Assembly (NCBI RefSeq): GCF_963675165.1
Contig: NC_087383.1
Location: 2,448,979-2,512,978, forward strand
Origin: Halichondria panicea
Taxonomy: Eukaryota > Porifera > Demospongiae > Suberitida > Halichondriidae
Direction: 5' to 3'
Length of the DNA stretch: 64,000 nt
Below, piece by piece: positions 1-11,700 of this stretch. A program made the position numbers and the translations under genes. Each line of letters opens with the position of its first letter. Within the stretch, counting starts at the first letter, position 1. The notes under the pieces were generated by a model that searched no databases, had not been told where the DNA came from, and saw only the letters and a program-made list of their open reading frames with translations.

Positions 1-118
1 TTCTACAGCAATAGGCTCAACGTGGCTGTATGAATATTTAAAATACGAAATATTTCCAGTCCTACAGTATTATAAACTCTTTAACCACAACTTTGGTTAA
101 CATAATATTATTTCTTAC

Positions 119-764
119 CTAAACTTGTTGAAGGCATGAGAGTGAGTGTTCGGGTTCATTACTGACAGGGCATCATTCTCAGTCTCAACTCACATCAACC
201 TCCAGCATGGGGTGGGTCGATCACAGTGACATAACACACACAAACTGTGCAAAGGAACAGGAAAACATGATAAACCGGCATTATGGTAACTTAAACCAAC
301 AGATGATAAATGGACTAAAATCATGAAAACTCACTAATAATAACGAGTGCTGCAAACTGCGATGTGCTAATGCATGCCTCTCACTTATAGTTTCGATTAG
401 GGGGGAGGGGCTAAATGAGGCTCTTTATACTGCTAATCACAGGGGCCCCTCTTTCCGTATTCCCCAAAACCTATAATCGCAGTCACGTGACCCCTAACCT
501 CTAGCGTGAGAGATATGAATGGGCACGTACATGTAACATCTGCTTAACCGGTACCTCGCGGATATGACACAACAAATCTACTGCAACCTGTAAGACTAGT
601 CTGATATACATGTACCACAGAAACAGTGTGCTTGCATACATGCTAATTTAAAACTACTCACATCTGCATAGTTCCAATTTTCACTCCAGCTCAGCCATGA
701 CACCCGGGTCCATGATTTGATATCTCTTGAGCAGCTTCTCCTCCATGTCTAGATGACTGCACTT
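119..764 (-). pseudogene. coiled-coil protein gene, two exons (left-edge copy)
   Basis: Two minus-strand exon-like blocks of an unrecognised coiled-coil protein also seen near 12.8-22, 37-48 and 58-60 kb. Block 662-764 reads KCSHLDMEEKLLKRYQIM, then DPGVMAELE, then an in-frame TGA, and ends at a GTGAGT donor. Block 119 to about 195 reads ETENDALSVMNPNTHSHAF and ends at a GTAAGA donor. The second block is four bases longer than its paralogues, which read TRTPSRS at the same place, so the copies differ in frame. The acceptor of block 662-764 is altered by the transposon starting at 767. The upstream neighbour on the same strand is EFR3 copy A, so these could be 3' exons of one transcription unit. 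Family not identified; the stop suggests decay. Confidence 0.45.
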
Positions 765-766
765 CT

Positions 767-1504
767 CAGGGGCGTAGGCAGGATTTTGAGGAAGGGGGGG
801 CTGAGCTGAAAAGCTGGTTTCTGGCGCGAAGTCTCCGAAAATTTTCGGCGACCGGAAACCACACCTCCTAATTAATGACTAATTTCCGGGAATATTAATT
901 TTGTTGTACTTGCTAATTAATTTTTATGATGTTACAATTTTTTTGTACTTGTAATAATGATTAATATGCATGAAAACATTGCTAATAATTATTTACATAA
1001 TATAATTATATTATGATAATGTAGCTGATCAGTTACTTTGCTGGCTCTTCATCAGTACTCAGGCTGGCAGTACTAGAGCTTGGCAAGCTGGCACTAGAGC
1101 TTGGCAAGTTGGTACTAGATCTTGGCCTTGAGAAATAGTGGTCCAGTTTCTGTGACATAGTTGCTGCTCTCAAATCAACCTCTGTGGTAGATTATTGATC
1201 AGTTGCACAGTGCATTGCGCATGTGCAAGAAATAGTTTATAGCCACACCTGCTTCAATTAAATATTAACTGCATGCATGCTAAATAAGAAGCTAGATCTA
1301 GCTAGCTAGCTTAGTTACACTGAAGAATTAAAGTTACTAGTATAGTATAGCTAGCTCTTGGACATGCTGTTTGTCTGCCACTAATCTATACCAGTAATTC
1401 CCAGGCTAAAGACAGTCATCAGAGAAGGTGGGGCTCTTAGTGTGGCTTTTGCAGAGGAAGGGGGGGCTCCAGCCCCCAAAGCCCTGCCCCTCCCTACGCC
1501 CCTG
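767..1504. mobile_element. 738-bp MITE with CAGGGGCGTAG termini, TSD CTTCT
   Basis: The element starts CAGGGGCGTAGGCAGGA and ends with the complement CTACGCCCCTG. It is flanked by the 5-bp direct repeat CTTCT (762-766 and 1505-1509). The paralogous site at about 48,016-48,030 reads GCACTTCTAGAAGG without the insert, so it is an exact empty site. There is no coding capacity. It is a non-autonomous DNA transposon; the superfamily is not assigned. Confidence 0.88.
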
Positions 1505-3190
1505 CTTCTAGAAGGTAAAAGGAAAACAAAATAATGCATTTGGTAAAGATCTACTCTCATGCAAACAACATTGTAATTAGTATTGAGAGCAAATATATGT
1601 GATGATCATTACCAAATTTACTGGTAAAGGGTCAAACTGTTAGCAAGAGAGTTCATAATAGACGAACTCTTGCTGTTAGTATGTAAAATTGCCAGCTATG
1701 GACCCCAACTAGTACCTACATGCAAATTTTAGGGGGGGGGGGAATTGGAGCTAGGGGGAATATCCCCCTTCCCCCCTGTATGACACACTGCTCACCCTTT
1801 AGAAGACTGCCCCCCCCCCATACACACACACTCACCCTTCTAGAAGAATGTCCCACAATAGCCTTCGGAGCTGTCTCCTTCCTCTTAGCAATCACTCCAT
1901 CGATGTGCGTCTTGAGTACCTCGTTTCGACTAATCTTGGGCGCTAGATACAGCACACCTGCCACTGTAGCATGTAGCACCACTCTGTGATGTGCCTCAAG
2001 ACCTTTCTCCTTCACAGCAAGCTCTTGCAGCTGGTGTAGGAAGACCAGTATATCTGAGAGCCTTTGATATGAGAATTCCAGTGTCAGGAGAAATACGAGT
2101 TGGTAGAAAGCGAGTGTGTTAGCAGGGCTAGTGCAGAGAGTTTTGGCCAGTTCCAGGAGATTGGTGAAGAGAGAGTTGACTGTTTTAGAGAGGAATCCTT
2201 TCTAAACCACACCCTCCAGACTCACCCAATCACTGCACAAGGGGAGGGTATAAATACACGTACATGTAGCTGTATGCACTGCACATGACATACATGTAGT
2301 GAAAGCTAAGACAAAAGCTCATATGGACCTGTGTAACTAACAAATAAAATATAGTGTGCCTCAAATGCACACTGAACATAGCAAGGTACACACACACACA
2401 CACACATCCACATACGTGTTGAGAGGAATCTTGTCCTTGTTGGAATGGTGATCTACGAGACGATGCCAGAGTAGGGCCACATCCAGCTGTGTGCTCGAAT
2501 GAGGAGCAATTGAACGAGGGAGGCAAACAGTTGCCCTGGGAACGCCGTCTCCACCACTGATGCGTGACAAGTGTCAGCCACCGCCCTCAAACACTTGACC
2601 AGGGAGGTAGTCAACATGGGGCTGCATAATAAAGGAGAGAGTACAATTATGGAAGCTTAAACACTTAGTAATGCACACAGTCTATTGTGCATGGTCACAT
2701 AATTATAAGCACGTCATCCTCTGTAATATAATCTACTCAAAGGTTACTGCTATAAACAGAACTCACGAAGGAAACTAAACACATACATGTACACAAATAG
2801 CTAAATGAAGCAAAAGCTGTATAATATCATTCTCACCTGTTTTGAGTGTCCTGAGCTGCCAGAGGATGTACAGACAGTCCAGTGGTGGCTCTGCTATCAA
2901 GACCCCTTGAGGCCACGGGTACATAAGAGTTGATGAGCTCCAGTATATCTGGCTTGTGATAGTCGGGAAGGACTCCTGCAAACTCCCCCACAGTGATAGT
3001 GATGGATTGCTGAAAGGTCAGAGAGGACGTGAGGTCGGGGGGGCCTTCTGAAACGGTTTCTATGGAGATACGGAGGTGGCGGACCAGTGTACGGAATATA
3101 TCCAGTACAGACGGGCCTGCATGAGTGGACACAAGCTAAGTAATGTAAATATATGTATGCAGATTTAAAGCGTGGAATTAAACCACACTA

Positions 3191-3407
3191 CCGTATTACT
3201 AGAATGTTTTGCGAGCATCAAACATTTACGAATTTTGCGAGGGTTGATCAATTTGCAACAATAATATCGGCAAAACCTAAATTATTACTAGTAAATACAC
3301 ACGATCTTTGCCAGAACGCAATAGTTAGATCGCAAAAGGTCAAATTTTCTGCTGATTTGGCTCATTCGAAAAGGTTTTTTCACTCGCAAAATATTCTAGT
3401 AATACGG
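3191..3407. mobile_element. 217-bp TA-flanked MITE in EFR3 intron 7
   Basis: The inverted termini CCGTATTACTAGAATGTTTT and the complement of AATATTCTAGTAATACGG are flanked by TA (3189-3190 and 3408-3409). Modules B and C read CTACGTATAAT at this site, an empty site with a single TA. TA duplication is typical of the Tc1/mariner superfamily. No ORF. Confidence 0.82.
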
Positions 3408-3721
3408 TACGTATAATTATAAAGATTAAGCCAGTGTCAAAACATACAATGTCACGATCATGTACAAACTTTAATAACAGCTATGACAGCATCTACGTAT
3501 GAAGAAGAAATGCGTATAGCCTTCTCTAGAAAATGGCTCAAAAATAGTGTTGAAACCATACAAGTACTTTACCATAGAGACTCACCTAGAGAGCTGTCTG
3601 CTGCCACGGCAACACATTTAGAGAGTGTGCCGAGGATCCCTTGTTTGGTCTCCCAGGACTCCTTCACCTTGGCATCCAGGTGGTCCACCAGCGACTGGAC
3701 GGCTTTGTACCGATCCTGTCT

Positions 3722-5412
3722 CTGTGGGGGTACATGTACAGTGGATAATGTACACTGGGGGGCTGTGGGGGGTACGTGTAAGTGGATAATGTACATTGGG
3801 GGCTGAGGGGGGTACATGATAATTACTGCACACTGGGGGGGGGGGGGTGGGGTGAGCATGTGCATTGGATAATGTACACTGGGGGACTGTGGGGGTACAT
3901 GTACAGTGGATAATGTACACTGGGGGCTGTGGGGGCACATGTAAGTGGATAATGTACACTGGGGGACTGTGGGGGCACATGTAAGTGGATAATGTACACT
4001 GGGAGGCTGTGGGGGTACATGTAACTGGATAATGTACACTGGGAGGCTGTGGGGGTACATGTAAGTGGATAATGTTGTACACTGGGGGATGTGGGGGCAC
4101 ATGTAAGTTGATAATGTACACTGGGAGGCTGTGGGGGTACATGTAAGTGGATAATGTACACTGGGAGGCTGTGGGGGTACATGTAAGTGGATAATGTACA
4201 CTGAGGGGCTGTGGGGGTACATGTAAGTGGATAATGTTGTACACTGGGGGATGTGGGGGTACATGTAAGTGGATAATGTACACTGGGAGGCTGTGGGGGC
4301 ACATGTAAGTGGATAATGTACACTGGGGGACTGTGGGGGCACATGTAAGTGGATAATGTACACTGGGAGGCTGTGGGGGTACATGTAAGTGGATAATGTA
4401 CACTGGGAGGCTGTGGGGGGTACATGTAAGTGGATAATGTACACTGGGAGGCTGTGGGGGGTACATGTAAGTGGATAATGTTGTACACTGGGAGGCTGTG
4501 GGGGGTACATGTAAGTGGATAATGTACACTGGGAGGCTGTGGGGGCACATGTAAGTGGATAATGTACACTGGGGGACTGTGGGGGCACATGTAAGTGGAT
4601 AATGTACACTGGGAGGCTGTGGGGGCACATGTAAGTGGATAATGTTGTACACTGGGGGATGTGGGGGCACATGTAAGTGGATAATGTACACTGGGAGGCT
4701 GTGGGGGCACATGTAAGTGGATAATGTACACTGGGAGGCTGTGGGGGTACATGTAAGTGGATAATGTACACTGGGAGGCTGTGGGGGCACATGTAAGTGG
4801 ATAATGTACACTGGGAGGCTGTGGGGGTACATGTAAGTGGATAATGTACACTGGGGGACTGTGGGGGCACATGTAAGTGGATAATGTACACTGGGAGGCT
4901 GTGGGGGTACATGTAAGTGGATAATGTACACTGGGAGGCTGTGGGGGTACATGTAAGTGGATAATGTACACTGGGAGGCTGTGGGGATACATGTAAGTGG
5001 ATAATGTACACTGGGACGCTGTGGGGGCACATGTAAGTGGATAATGTACACTGGGAGGCTGTGGGGGTACATGTAAGTGGATAATGTACACTGGGAGGCT
5101 GTGGGGGCACATGTAAGTGGATAATGTACACTGGGAGGCTGTGGGGGCACATGTAAGTGGATAATGTACACTGGGAGGCTGTGGGGGCACATGTAAGTGG
5201 ATAATGTACACTGGGAGGCTGTGGGGGTACATGTAAGTGGATAATGTACACTGGGAGGCTGTGGGGGGCACATGTAAGTGAATAATGTACACTGGGAGGC
5301 TGTGGGGGCACATGTAAGTGGATAATGTACACTGGGGGCTGTGGGGGCACATGTAAGTGGATAATGTACACTGGGGGCTGTGGGGGCACATGTAAGTGGA
5401 TAATGTACACTG
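3722..5412. repeat. 40-bp minisatellite, about 42 units, abutting EFR3 exon 7
   Basis: The period is 40 bp (GTGGGGGTACATGTAAGTGG then ATAATGTACACTGGGAGGCT). Variants differ at GGTAC/GGCAC, GGAGG/GGGGA and by occasional TTG insertions. The array starts directly at the 3' splice site of exon 7. On the minus strand every unit contains the acceptor-like string TACCCCCACAG, the same as at the true exon 7 acceptor. Modules B and C have only a few units at the homologous place. Because 40 is not a multiple of 3 and the unit lacks stops, all three minus frames stay open. Those frames are artefacts. Confidence 0.93.
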
Positions 5413-5464
5413 GCATCCAGGTGGTCCACCAGCGACTGGACGGCCTTGTACCGATCCTGTCTCT
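5413..5464 (-). pseudogene. duplicated 5' end of EFR3 exon 7
   Basis: About 52 bp match the first part of exon 7 (3,670-3,721), from the acceptor into the codons for QSLVDHLDA. The piece sits at the far end of the 40-bp array. It is preceded on the minus strand by another CCCCATAGAGACAGG acceptor-like junction. The array therefore seems to have arisen from duplication of the intron-exon boundary. Confidence 0.8.
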
Positions 5465-5690
5465 ATGGGGGTACGTGTACAGTGGATAATGTACACTAGA
5501 GGGCTGTAGGGGTACGTGTTAGATACTGTACACTGGGGTGCTGTGGGGGGATAAGATACTGTACCCTGGGGGCTGTGGGGGGATAAGATAATGTACACTG
5601 GGGGGCTGTGGGGGGATAAGATAATGTACACTGGGGGGCTGTGGGGGGATAAGATAAATAAATGTACACTGGGGGGTACATGTCTACACT
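5465..5690. repeat. degenerate 33-bp tandem repeats
   Basis: Four or five units of the form GGATAAGATAATGTACACTG plus GGGGGCTGTGGGG, related to the 40-bp array but with a shorter unit. This is non-coding intronic sequence of EFR3 copy A. Confidence 0.75.
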
Positions 5691-5850
5691 GTAAGTAGAC
5701 ACTGGAGGGAACAATTGAAATGCTTGAATAAACAATCTTGTTCAGAAAGTGACGGAGTATGTTGGACCTGAAAGCTATCAATGTTACGTTGTGGACAGTC
5801 AAGTCAGAATTTACAGTCGACCGTACACGACCATAAGTATCAAGCATGAT

Positions 5851-6483
5851 CAAGGGCATATACAGAGAAGAGGGCATGCAACTCACTATGTACCCTACGT
5901 ACCCTACGTACTCATCCGACTTCGTATCAGAGACCGGATATGCTAAAAATAGAATTCAGTATACGGACGTGAACAAGTGGGCGGTGCTGTTTACAGAGTT
6001 ATAATTATGGGCGTGTACATCAGAGCTGCCTTTGCTAGCTAACTAGCTAGCTAACATAACATGAACAGTGCAGTATTATTTTAGAAAAGTGTCATGACCA
6101 GTCCTAGTCCAGCCAGGTCCAATACAACCCCTTCGAGCAGGAAGTTAAGTGCTGGGCGCATTGTTAAGAAGTACCAGAGACTCAGGAAGACAGGTTTATT
6201 GTACCTAGGTTTCATCTTCTTGGAGTTGCAACTGTTGGATGGTTTGCCTCTTTGCCTTTGACACTGCTAGTACGAGCCATACTGCTTCTGAGAACTAGTT
6301 TTACTATGCTGCAATCAAGCTAGCTAGCTAGCACAGATATAAAAAATACTTTGATTTACCTTGTGCGGTCAAAGGTTACGCGTGGGAGTTTTTGTGGGCA
6401 GTTCTAAAAATAGCTCAATACAAAGTCGGATGATCTGAGAATAGGGCGAGAGTTGCATGCCCTCTTCTCTGTATACGCCCTTG
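5851..6483. mobile_element. 633-bp element with about 30-bp inverted termini carrying a small ORF remnant
   Basis: The left end CAAGGGCATATACAGAGAAG continues AGGGCATGCAACTC. The right end is its complement with one change (GCGTATAC). Flanks GCATGAT and GCATGGT look like an imperfect 7-8 bp target duplication, in the range of hAT elements. The homologous sites in B and C (AAGCGTGATGCACTATAC) lack it. A truncated copy is at about 24,191-24,596. Inside is the small reading frame listed separately. Confidence 0.75.
6080..6280 (-). pseudogene. small basic ORF MARTSSVKGK..., frameshifted copy
   Basis: The start codon at 6,280 opens MARTSSVKGK. Two extra bases in TTTGCCTCTTTGCC (against TTTGCCTTTGCC at 24.37 kb) break the frame after about 11 codons. 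The remainder matches the intact 65-codon frame of the second copy. The ORF lies inside the 633-bp element. Function unknown. Confidence 0.5.
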
Positions 6484-7722
6484 GCATGGTGCACTAATAA
6501 TAATACACTATGGTGAGAACCGTTTCCAAGTTGGCCACCAGTATATACGTGTACCTGCATGGCTTCCACGACGATGACGTACACACCAGCTGTGAATTCC
6601 TTGTCTGATATCCATAGTTTGTTTAGGTCAAAGTGTCTACAAGGGAAGCAATGGAGTGTTACTATATATATACACAGGAAATGAGACAATGGTTGTCATG
6701 GTACTAGACCTGCTGAGACAACATTGCACAATAGGTCATAGCACTTTACTAACATCAGGAGTTCAATAAGAATCCTAATGCACTCCTGCTGAACATGCAG
6801 TTCGATTTAAGTTAGGGAAACCACCTTGCCTACAAGTACAGTGTTGTAATACCTACGCATGTACACTGTATACATATACATTAGGGAAACCACCTTGCCT
6901 ACAAATAGCACCTATGCACACGAGGCATTGACTGACTTACTGCAGTATTGGCTTGAGGACACTGTCGATGTGAGAGAGTCCGGCAAAAGTGATGAGCTCA
7001 GTGAGACTATCCTGAGAGTACCCTCCCAGACTGTCCCCCTCCTCCACAACAGGCTGGATCTCACCAGACTCTCTGTCAGAGTGGGAGGGGGGTTACTATG
7101 GGCACACACTGCATATACTCATACACATTGCCTAAGGCCACCAATGGGTAATGGTGCGTGTACATCGCTCATTGAAGCTACAGTATGTATGATTGTGTAT
7201 TAGCCAGTGCTCCAGGAGCAGCAACTTGTAGATACTATTAATGTTAGTACATAATTATAGTATACCTTGACTGGGCGACACTGTGACTGTGCATATTGAA
7301 GAGGAAGGGCGGCACTATCTTGTTCATGTGACCTAGGTCCCAAATGTTCATCTGGAGGTTGTCTTGCCGACCAATCTTCTTTATTACTCCCCTCAGCCGT
7401 TGCAACCCAGCCATCTGCGTCCTGTGTGAGGTGTAGTGGGGAGGGGTGGAGTTGGTGATGAAAGCAATGTGATCACAAGTTATGCATGTGGCAGAGCACC
7501 CTAAGGGCGGTACAGTTAAAATATGACACCTAACACTTCGAACTGTGGCCACTCAAACTCATTTCATTTCAAAACAGTGAATGTGCTCATACTCGTGATA
7601 TTTGTCGGCGTCGTCGACATTCTTGGTGAGGCTAAGAGAGGCAAAGCGGTGGATGAGGAAGTCGTACTGTCTGTGGTAGGGGGTGTTCCCTTCCTCTCGC
7701 TCGGCAAACTTCACAAACTGTG

Positions 7723-7895
7723 TGTGTGTGTGGAGGAAGGGTCGTCAATGTGTTGTATACACAATACACTATTAACAAAATGAAAAGTATATGTACATGC
7801 AATCTAATCGTGAAGATACACGTTCACTCTCTGCACTCACCCACCAACACACTCTACTCACACACACACACACCACACACCCACTCCCTACTCAC
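7723..7895. repeat. CA/GT-rich microsatellite stretch in EFR3 intron 2
   Basis: Short (GT)n next to exon 3 and (CA)n / CACTC-rich sequence near 7,840-7,890, within the intron between EFR3 exons 2 and 3. This position is where modules B and C diverge into gag-like sequence. Confidence 0.6.
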
Positions 7896-8483
7896 CGAAT
7901 TGGTGGCCATGATATGCAGTTCTGTGTTGCTAGTTTCCAGCATATTATGCAGTATATCCAGGTAGCTATCCACAATCAACTGGAGCTTTCGTGAGTCACA
8001 GGCTGACAGCAGCTTCTCCGTCACTTGCAGAGCCACACTCACATGCCTGGGGGAGGGAGGGGCATGAAAATGGTATTTTATACCACGTTTGTGAGAAAGC
8101 CATTGGATACTATAGTTGTATCATAGATATAACATTTAAAGTTCCCAGCCACATAATTATATATATACACCATTTTCTGTTCCGGAGGTACGGGGATGGT
8201 CGATAAATTTCCCTAGCTATACATGACATGTCGACATTGTATACTGTACAGGTACGTCTCTGAAATAGTCGTCTAACCCATTTCTCTCTCTTTGCAGGCT
8301 CCGACGCAGTCTCAGAGCGAGGTACTCTCCAATATTGTCCAGATGGTCAGGGGAGGTTTGAGCAAAGAAGAGCAGCTTGTCCATATTAGCAGACACAGGT
8401 GTGGGTGTTTGAGGGTCCTCTGGGAAGAGCCCATCAACCAGCCGTTTGTAGCGAGGTTTGGGGCAGCAGAAGCACGTCGCCAT

Positions 8484-8729
8484 AGTTAGATCTAGTTCTG
8501 TGTCTTGATTGATTGTAGACCTAGCATTTATTTGTAAAACGTAGAGCAGAGGTTTTTACTTTCATAATTATGTGAAGTCTAATTATTAAACAACCACACC
8601 CTCTCACAGCTAAAGGGAGTGGTCCACAGCAGGAACCTCTGTACAAGATACACCCCTTTTTGTGAACTAGCCAAGCCAAGCAAGTAAACAAACTCTGGCA
8701 AGTAAATATCTATAGATGTACATGTCGGA
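8484..8729. promoter_or_regulatory. 246-bp head-to-head intergenic region, EFR3 copy A / NLR copy A
   Basis: It lies between the EFR3 ATG (8,483, minus) and the NLR ATG (8,730, plus). The distance fits a shared bidirectional promoter. No clear TATA box is visible; there is an AT-rich patch near 8,565-8,590. The promoter role is inferred from geometry only. Confidence 0.5.
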
Positions 8730-11700
8730 ATGGCTGCTAAAGAACCAAATCAAGGTACTCTAAGTTAGATTCTAACACACATGACACATGCCCTAGCAGA
8801 GCGAGGTACTCTCCAATATTATCCAGATGCATGGTCAGGGGAGGTTTGAGCAAGAGCAGCTTGTCCATATTAGCAAACACAGGTGTGGGTGTCTGAGGGT
8901 CTGTACTAGCTAGCAGAACATAACCACCACCATAATTGCCCTAGCTCGCTCGGGATCTGGATCTGGGTTCTACACTTTTGGTTGATAGCAATTATCATAT
9001 GTACATACATACATAATTATTGATTAATTTACAGCGCCACATTGGATAATTTTTGGGCCCTAAAAGAAGCGCCACCGTTGCTGTAATTATTCTTTTTCTG
9101 GCGCTCATAAAAAGGCTTGTTTGAGACATCAATTAAGACAATCATCCTGCATCTTTGACTTCCTTCACACTTTCAGCAGTTGTCTGACACATAGCTAATG
9201 TTGTTCACGAGTCAGCTCTCAACGGTGCAGCTAGAAACTGAACTAGACCATGCCCATTTTCTCTATACTAGCTGTAGAACATAAGCGCCACCATAATTTA
9301 GGCGCCAGCTGGGCTAAACGCAATTTGTTGTGTTTTGTGTTTTGTACTGCCACAACTACGGTAGTCCACTGACTCACTGATATAAAATCTATTTTTAATG
9401 GTGAATTCCCTCAGAGCTCACAATTGACGATCTGAAGACAGAAATGAAACTGACTGATGAGCAGCTCAATACAGCAATACAGGAACCAGATCTACCCGAG
9501 TTAGCAGCATGTTTCGATAACACTGATGACTATCTTGAAAAGCTGGAGCTGTCACCTGGACAGAAAACTGACGTCAGCGAAGTGAAGGCTAAAACACGTC
9601 TAAACCGCACTCAAGCCGGAATGAAACTTGCCCTAGAATACTGGCAGAATAAGAACCAACTACAAGCCACCTTCCAAGCTCTGCTACTCGTCATACTTTC
9701 CCTGCTCAAAGGAGACGTTGCTGTTCAAGTGTGCAAGTACTTGTCTGACAAATGTGAGTCTGTCATGTGATAGTGTGGTCATTGTGGTACCATACGTTGT
9801 GGGAGTGATTGCAACCAAATAAGGGACTAGCTCTTCAACTTAATTGCTATTGTTACACACATATTGACTATCACCAGGAATGGAACTCACCTATTGTTTT
9901 GTTTCCCCAGACTCCACCACCTCGTGTCCCCCCTCCCGAGAGAGGGTCTTGCTGAACCACAAGCTGTCCTCGTACAGGGACTACCTACAAAGTCGCTACA
10001 GAGCACGAGTATCCACATCAGCCACACAATGGCCTCCTGTCCCAACAAACAAAGTCTTCAAACTGGCCATGATTCAGAAGGAGAAAATACAGAGAGGAAG
10101 AATCGACGATGAATTTGTTAAACTAACAATCACAGGAAAAATTGACGATATTTTGCTTCAAAAAACTCCAATTGACTTAATGAATATTTTCTCTGAGATT
10201 GGAAATAGACAGAACTTTGTGTTGATTGAAGGAGCTCCCGGCTCTGGCAAGAGCACCCTTGCTCTACACATCTGTCAGGAGTGGGCAAAGGGGAAACTGT
10301 TCCAAGAGTTTGATATTGCAATCCTCGTGAGACTGAGAGATCCCCTTGTTAAAGAAGCAAAAACAATAGAAGATCTTCTCCCTTGTAGGAATTCAACACT
10401 GGCGTGCCAAATAGGGGCAACAATTTCAGGGACTGATGGCAAAGGTGTACTGTGGGTGCTGGACGGATGGGACGAACTTCCTTCTGACCTCCCTAGAGAC
10501 TCAATCATTAACAAACTAATTCGACCAGACATGTCACAAAAAGGAGCCCTACACGAATCAGCTGTGATTGTAACATCTCGACCGTCATCTTCGGCTGAGC
10601 TCCACCCACTAGTCTCGTCCAGGGTGGAGGTGTTGGGGTTCACTCCACATCAACTAGAACAGTATTTTACCGAGTGTCTGGAAGGTGACTCACAAGCTGT
10701 GCAGACTCTACTGGAGAGAATTCGAGAGAACCCAGTGGTAGAAGGTAGCTGCTACCTCCCCCTCAATGCTTCCATTGTCGTTAATTGCTTCCTTTCTGAC
10801 AACCACTCCCTCCCCACATCCAACCACGGGATATTCACATCGGTTGTCCAAAGCTCTCTCAAGAGATACCTCCAGGAGAAGTTGGGGAAGACCATTCCAG
10901 TGGGAGACATCACATCCCCAGACTCACTGCCCTCGGAAATCAGAACACAGACCGTACAAATGTGTCAACTTGCATATCATGGGATTGAAGCCAACAAAGC
11001 AACATTTACTGACGGTGATTTGGCTGCTCTTCGCATTACGAAGGAAATTTCAAACGTTGGATTATTACAAACTGTTCCCAGCATCATTAGCGATGGTGAT
11101 CTGGTTTACTACTGCTTTCTCCATCTGTCTATTCAAGAGCTACTAGCAGCAATCCACATCTCTCTCATGTCTCCCAAGCAACAAATTTCTGTATTCCAGA
11201 AGCTATTTGGTAGTCCTCGATTCAGTGCAGTCTTCCAATTTTATGCTGGTATCACCAAACTGAGAACTAGTAGACCAATCCTCAGCTTGCTACCTCGATT
11301 CTTGTGTCCAGTTCCAGCCACTGTTTTTGATCTGGTCAGAAAGGTTGTCAAAACTGAGAAAGAGAAGAAGTATTATGAGCCGAAGCCCCTTTTGTTGTCC
11401 CTCATCAATTGTTTGTACGAAGCTGAAGACTCGCGACTGTGTGTGTTTGTGGCTAATCTTCTTAATCACAATCTAGATCTTCATTACACTACAATGAATC
11501 CTATTGACTGCCTCTCTGTTGGATATTTTGCATCAGTTTGTTCCAATAGCAGTAATGGATTCACACTTAGCCTCAGCAATTGCTCTATTGGTGACCAAGG
11601 CTGCAAATTTCTGGCCCGAGGACTCTCCAAGTGTCCCAACTCTAATAATGATATTCCTACAGATGAGATACACATCGCTGAGATTATCGAGAACACTAGT

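Larger units (their letters stand above)
1836..8483 (-). pseudogene. EFR3: EFR3-like gene, module A (10 exons recognised, C-terminus disrupted)
   Basis: EFR3 proteins are palmitoylated HEAT/ARM-type scaffolds that recruit phosphatidylinositol 4-kinase III-alpha to the plasma membrane. Exons, minus strand: 8278-8483, 7896-8046, 7593-7717, 7266-7421, 6941-7072, 6555-6636, 3586-3721, 2837-3116, 2416-2621, 1836-2232. All junctions are GT-AG and phases agree. Exon 1 has the family N-terminus MATCFCCPKPRYKRLVDGLF with a Cys pair near Met (palmitoylation motif), then FPEDP. Later hallmarks are NSFVKFAEREEGNTPYHRQY, HMNKIVPPFLFNM, HFDLNKLW and GPSVLDIFRTLVRHLR. Relative to copies B and C, exon 9 lost 7 bp (frameshift near 2,495). 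Exon 10 has a TAG where the others have TTG, plus an 18-bp loss. Reading would stop in exon 9 after about 478 residues, against roughly 800 in the family. The 3' end of the family C-terminus was not recognised. Confidence 0.85.

Noticed and set aside
3569-5886. Three overlapping minus-strand open frames of about 600-690 codons rich in VHYPLTCAPTASQ
   Set aside because: They are three-frame readings of the 40-bp minisatellite. The unit lacks stops and 40 is not divisible by 3, so the same 40-residue cycle appears in every frame.
9880-9910. ATG at 9,880 as the NLR start
   Set aside because: It lies in intron 2. Using exons 1-2 adds a conserved Death-like domain in correct phase in both intact copies.
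9864-10112. Alternative plus-strand frame at the start of NLR exon 3
   Set aside because: Shadow of the NLR frame. The exon 2-exon 3 phase and the acceptor TTTCCCCAG fix the frame used in the gene call.
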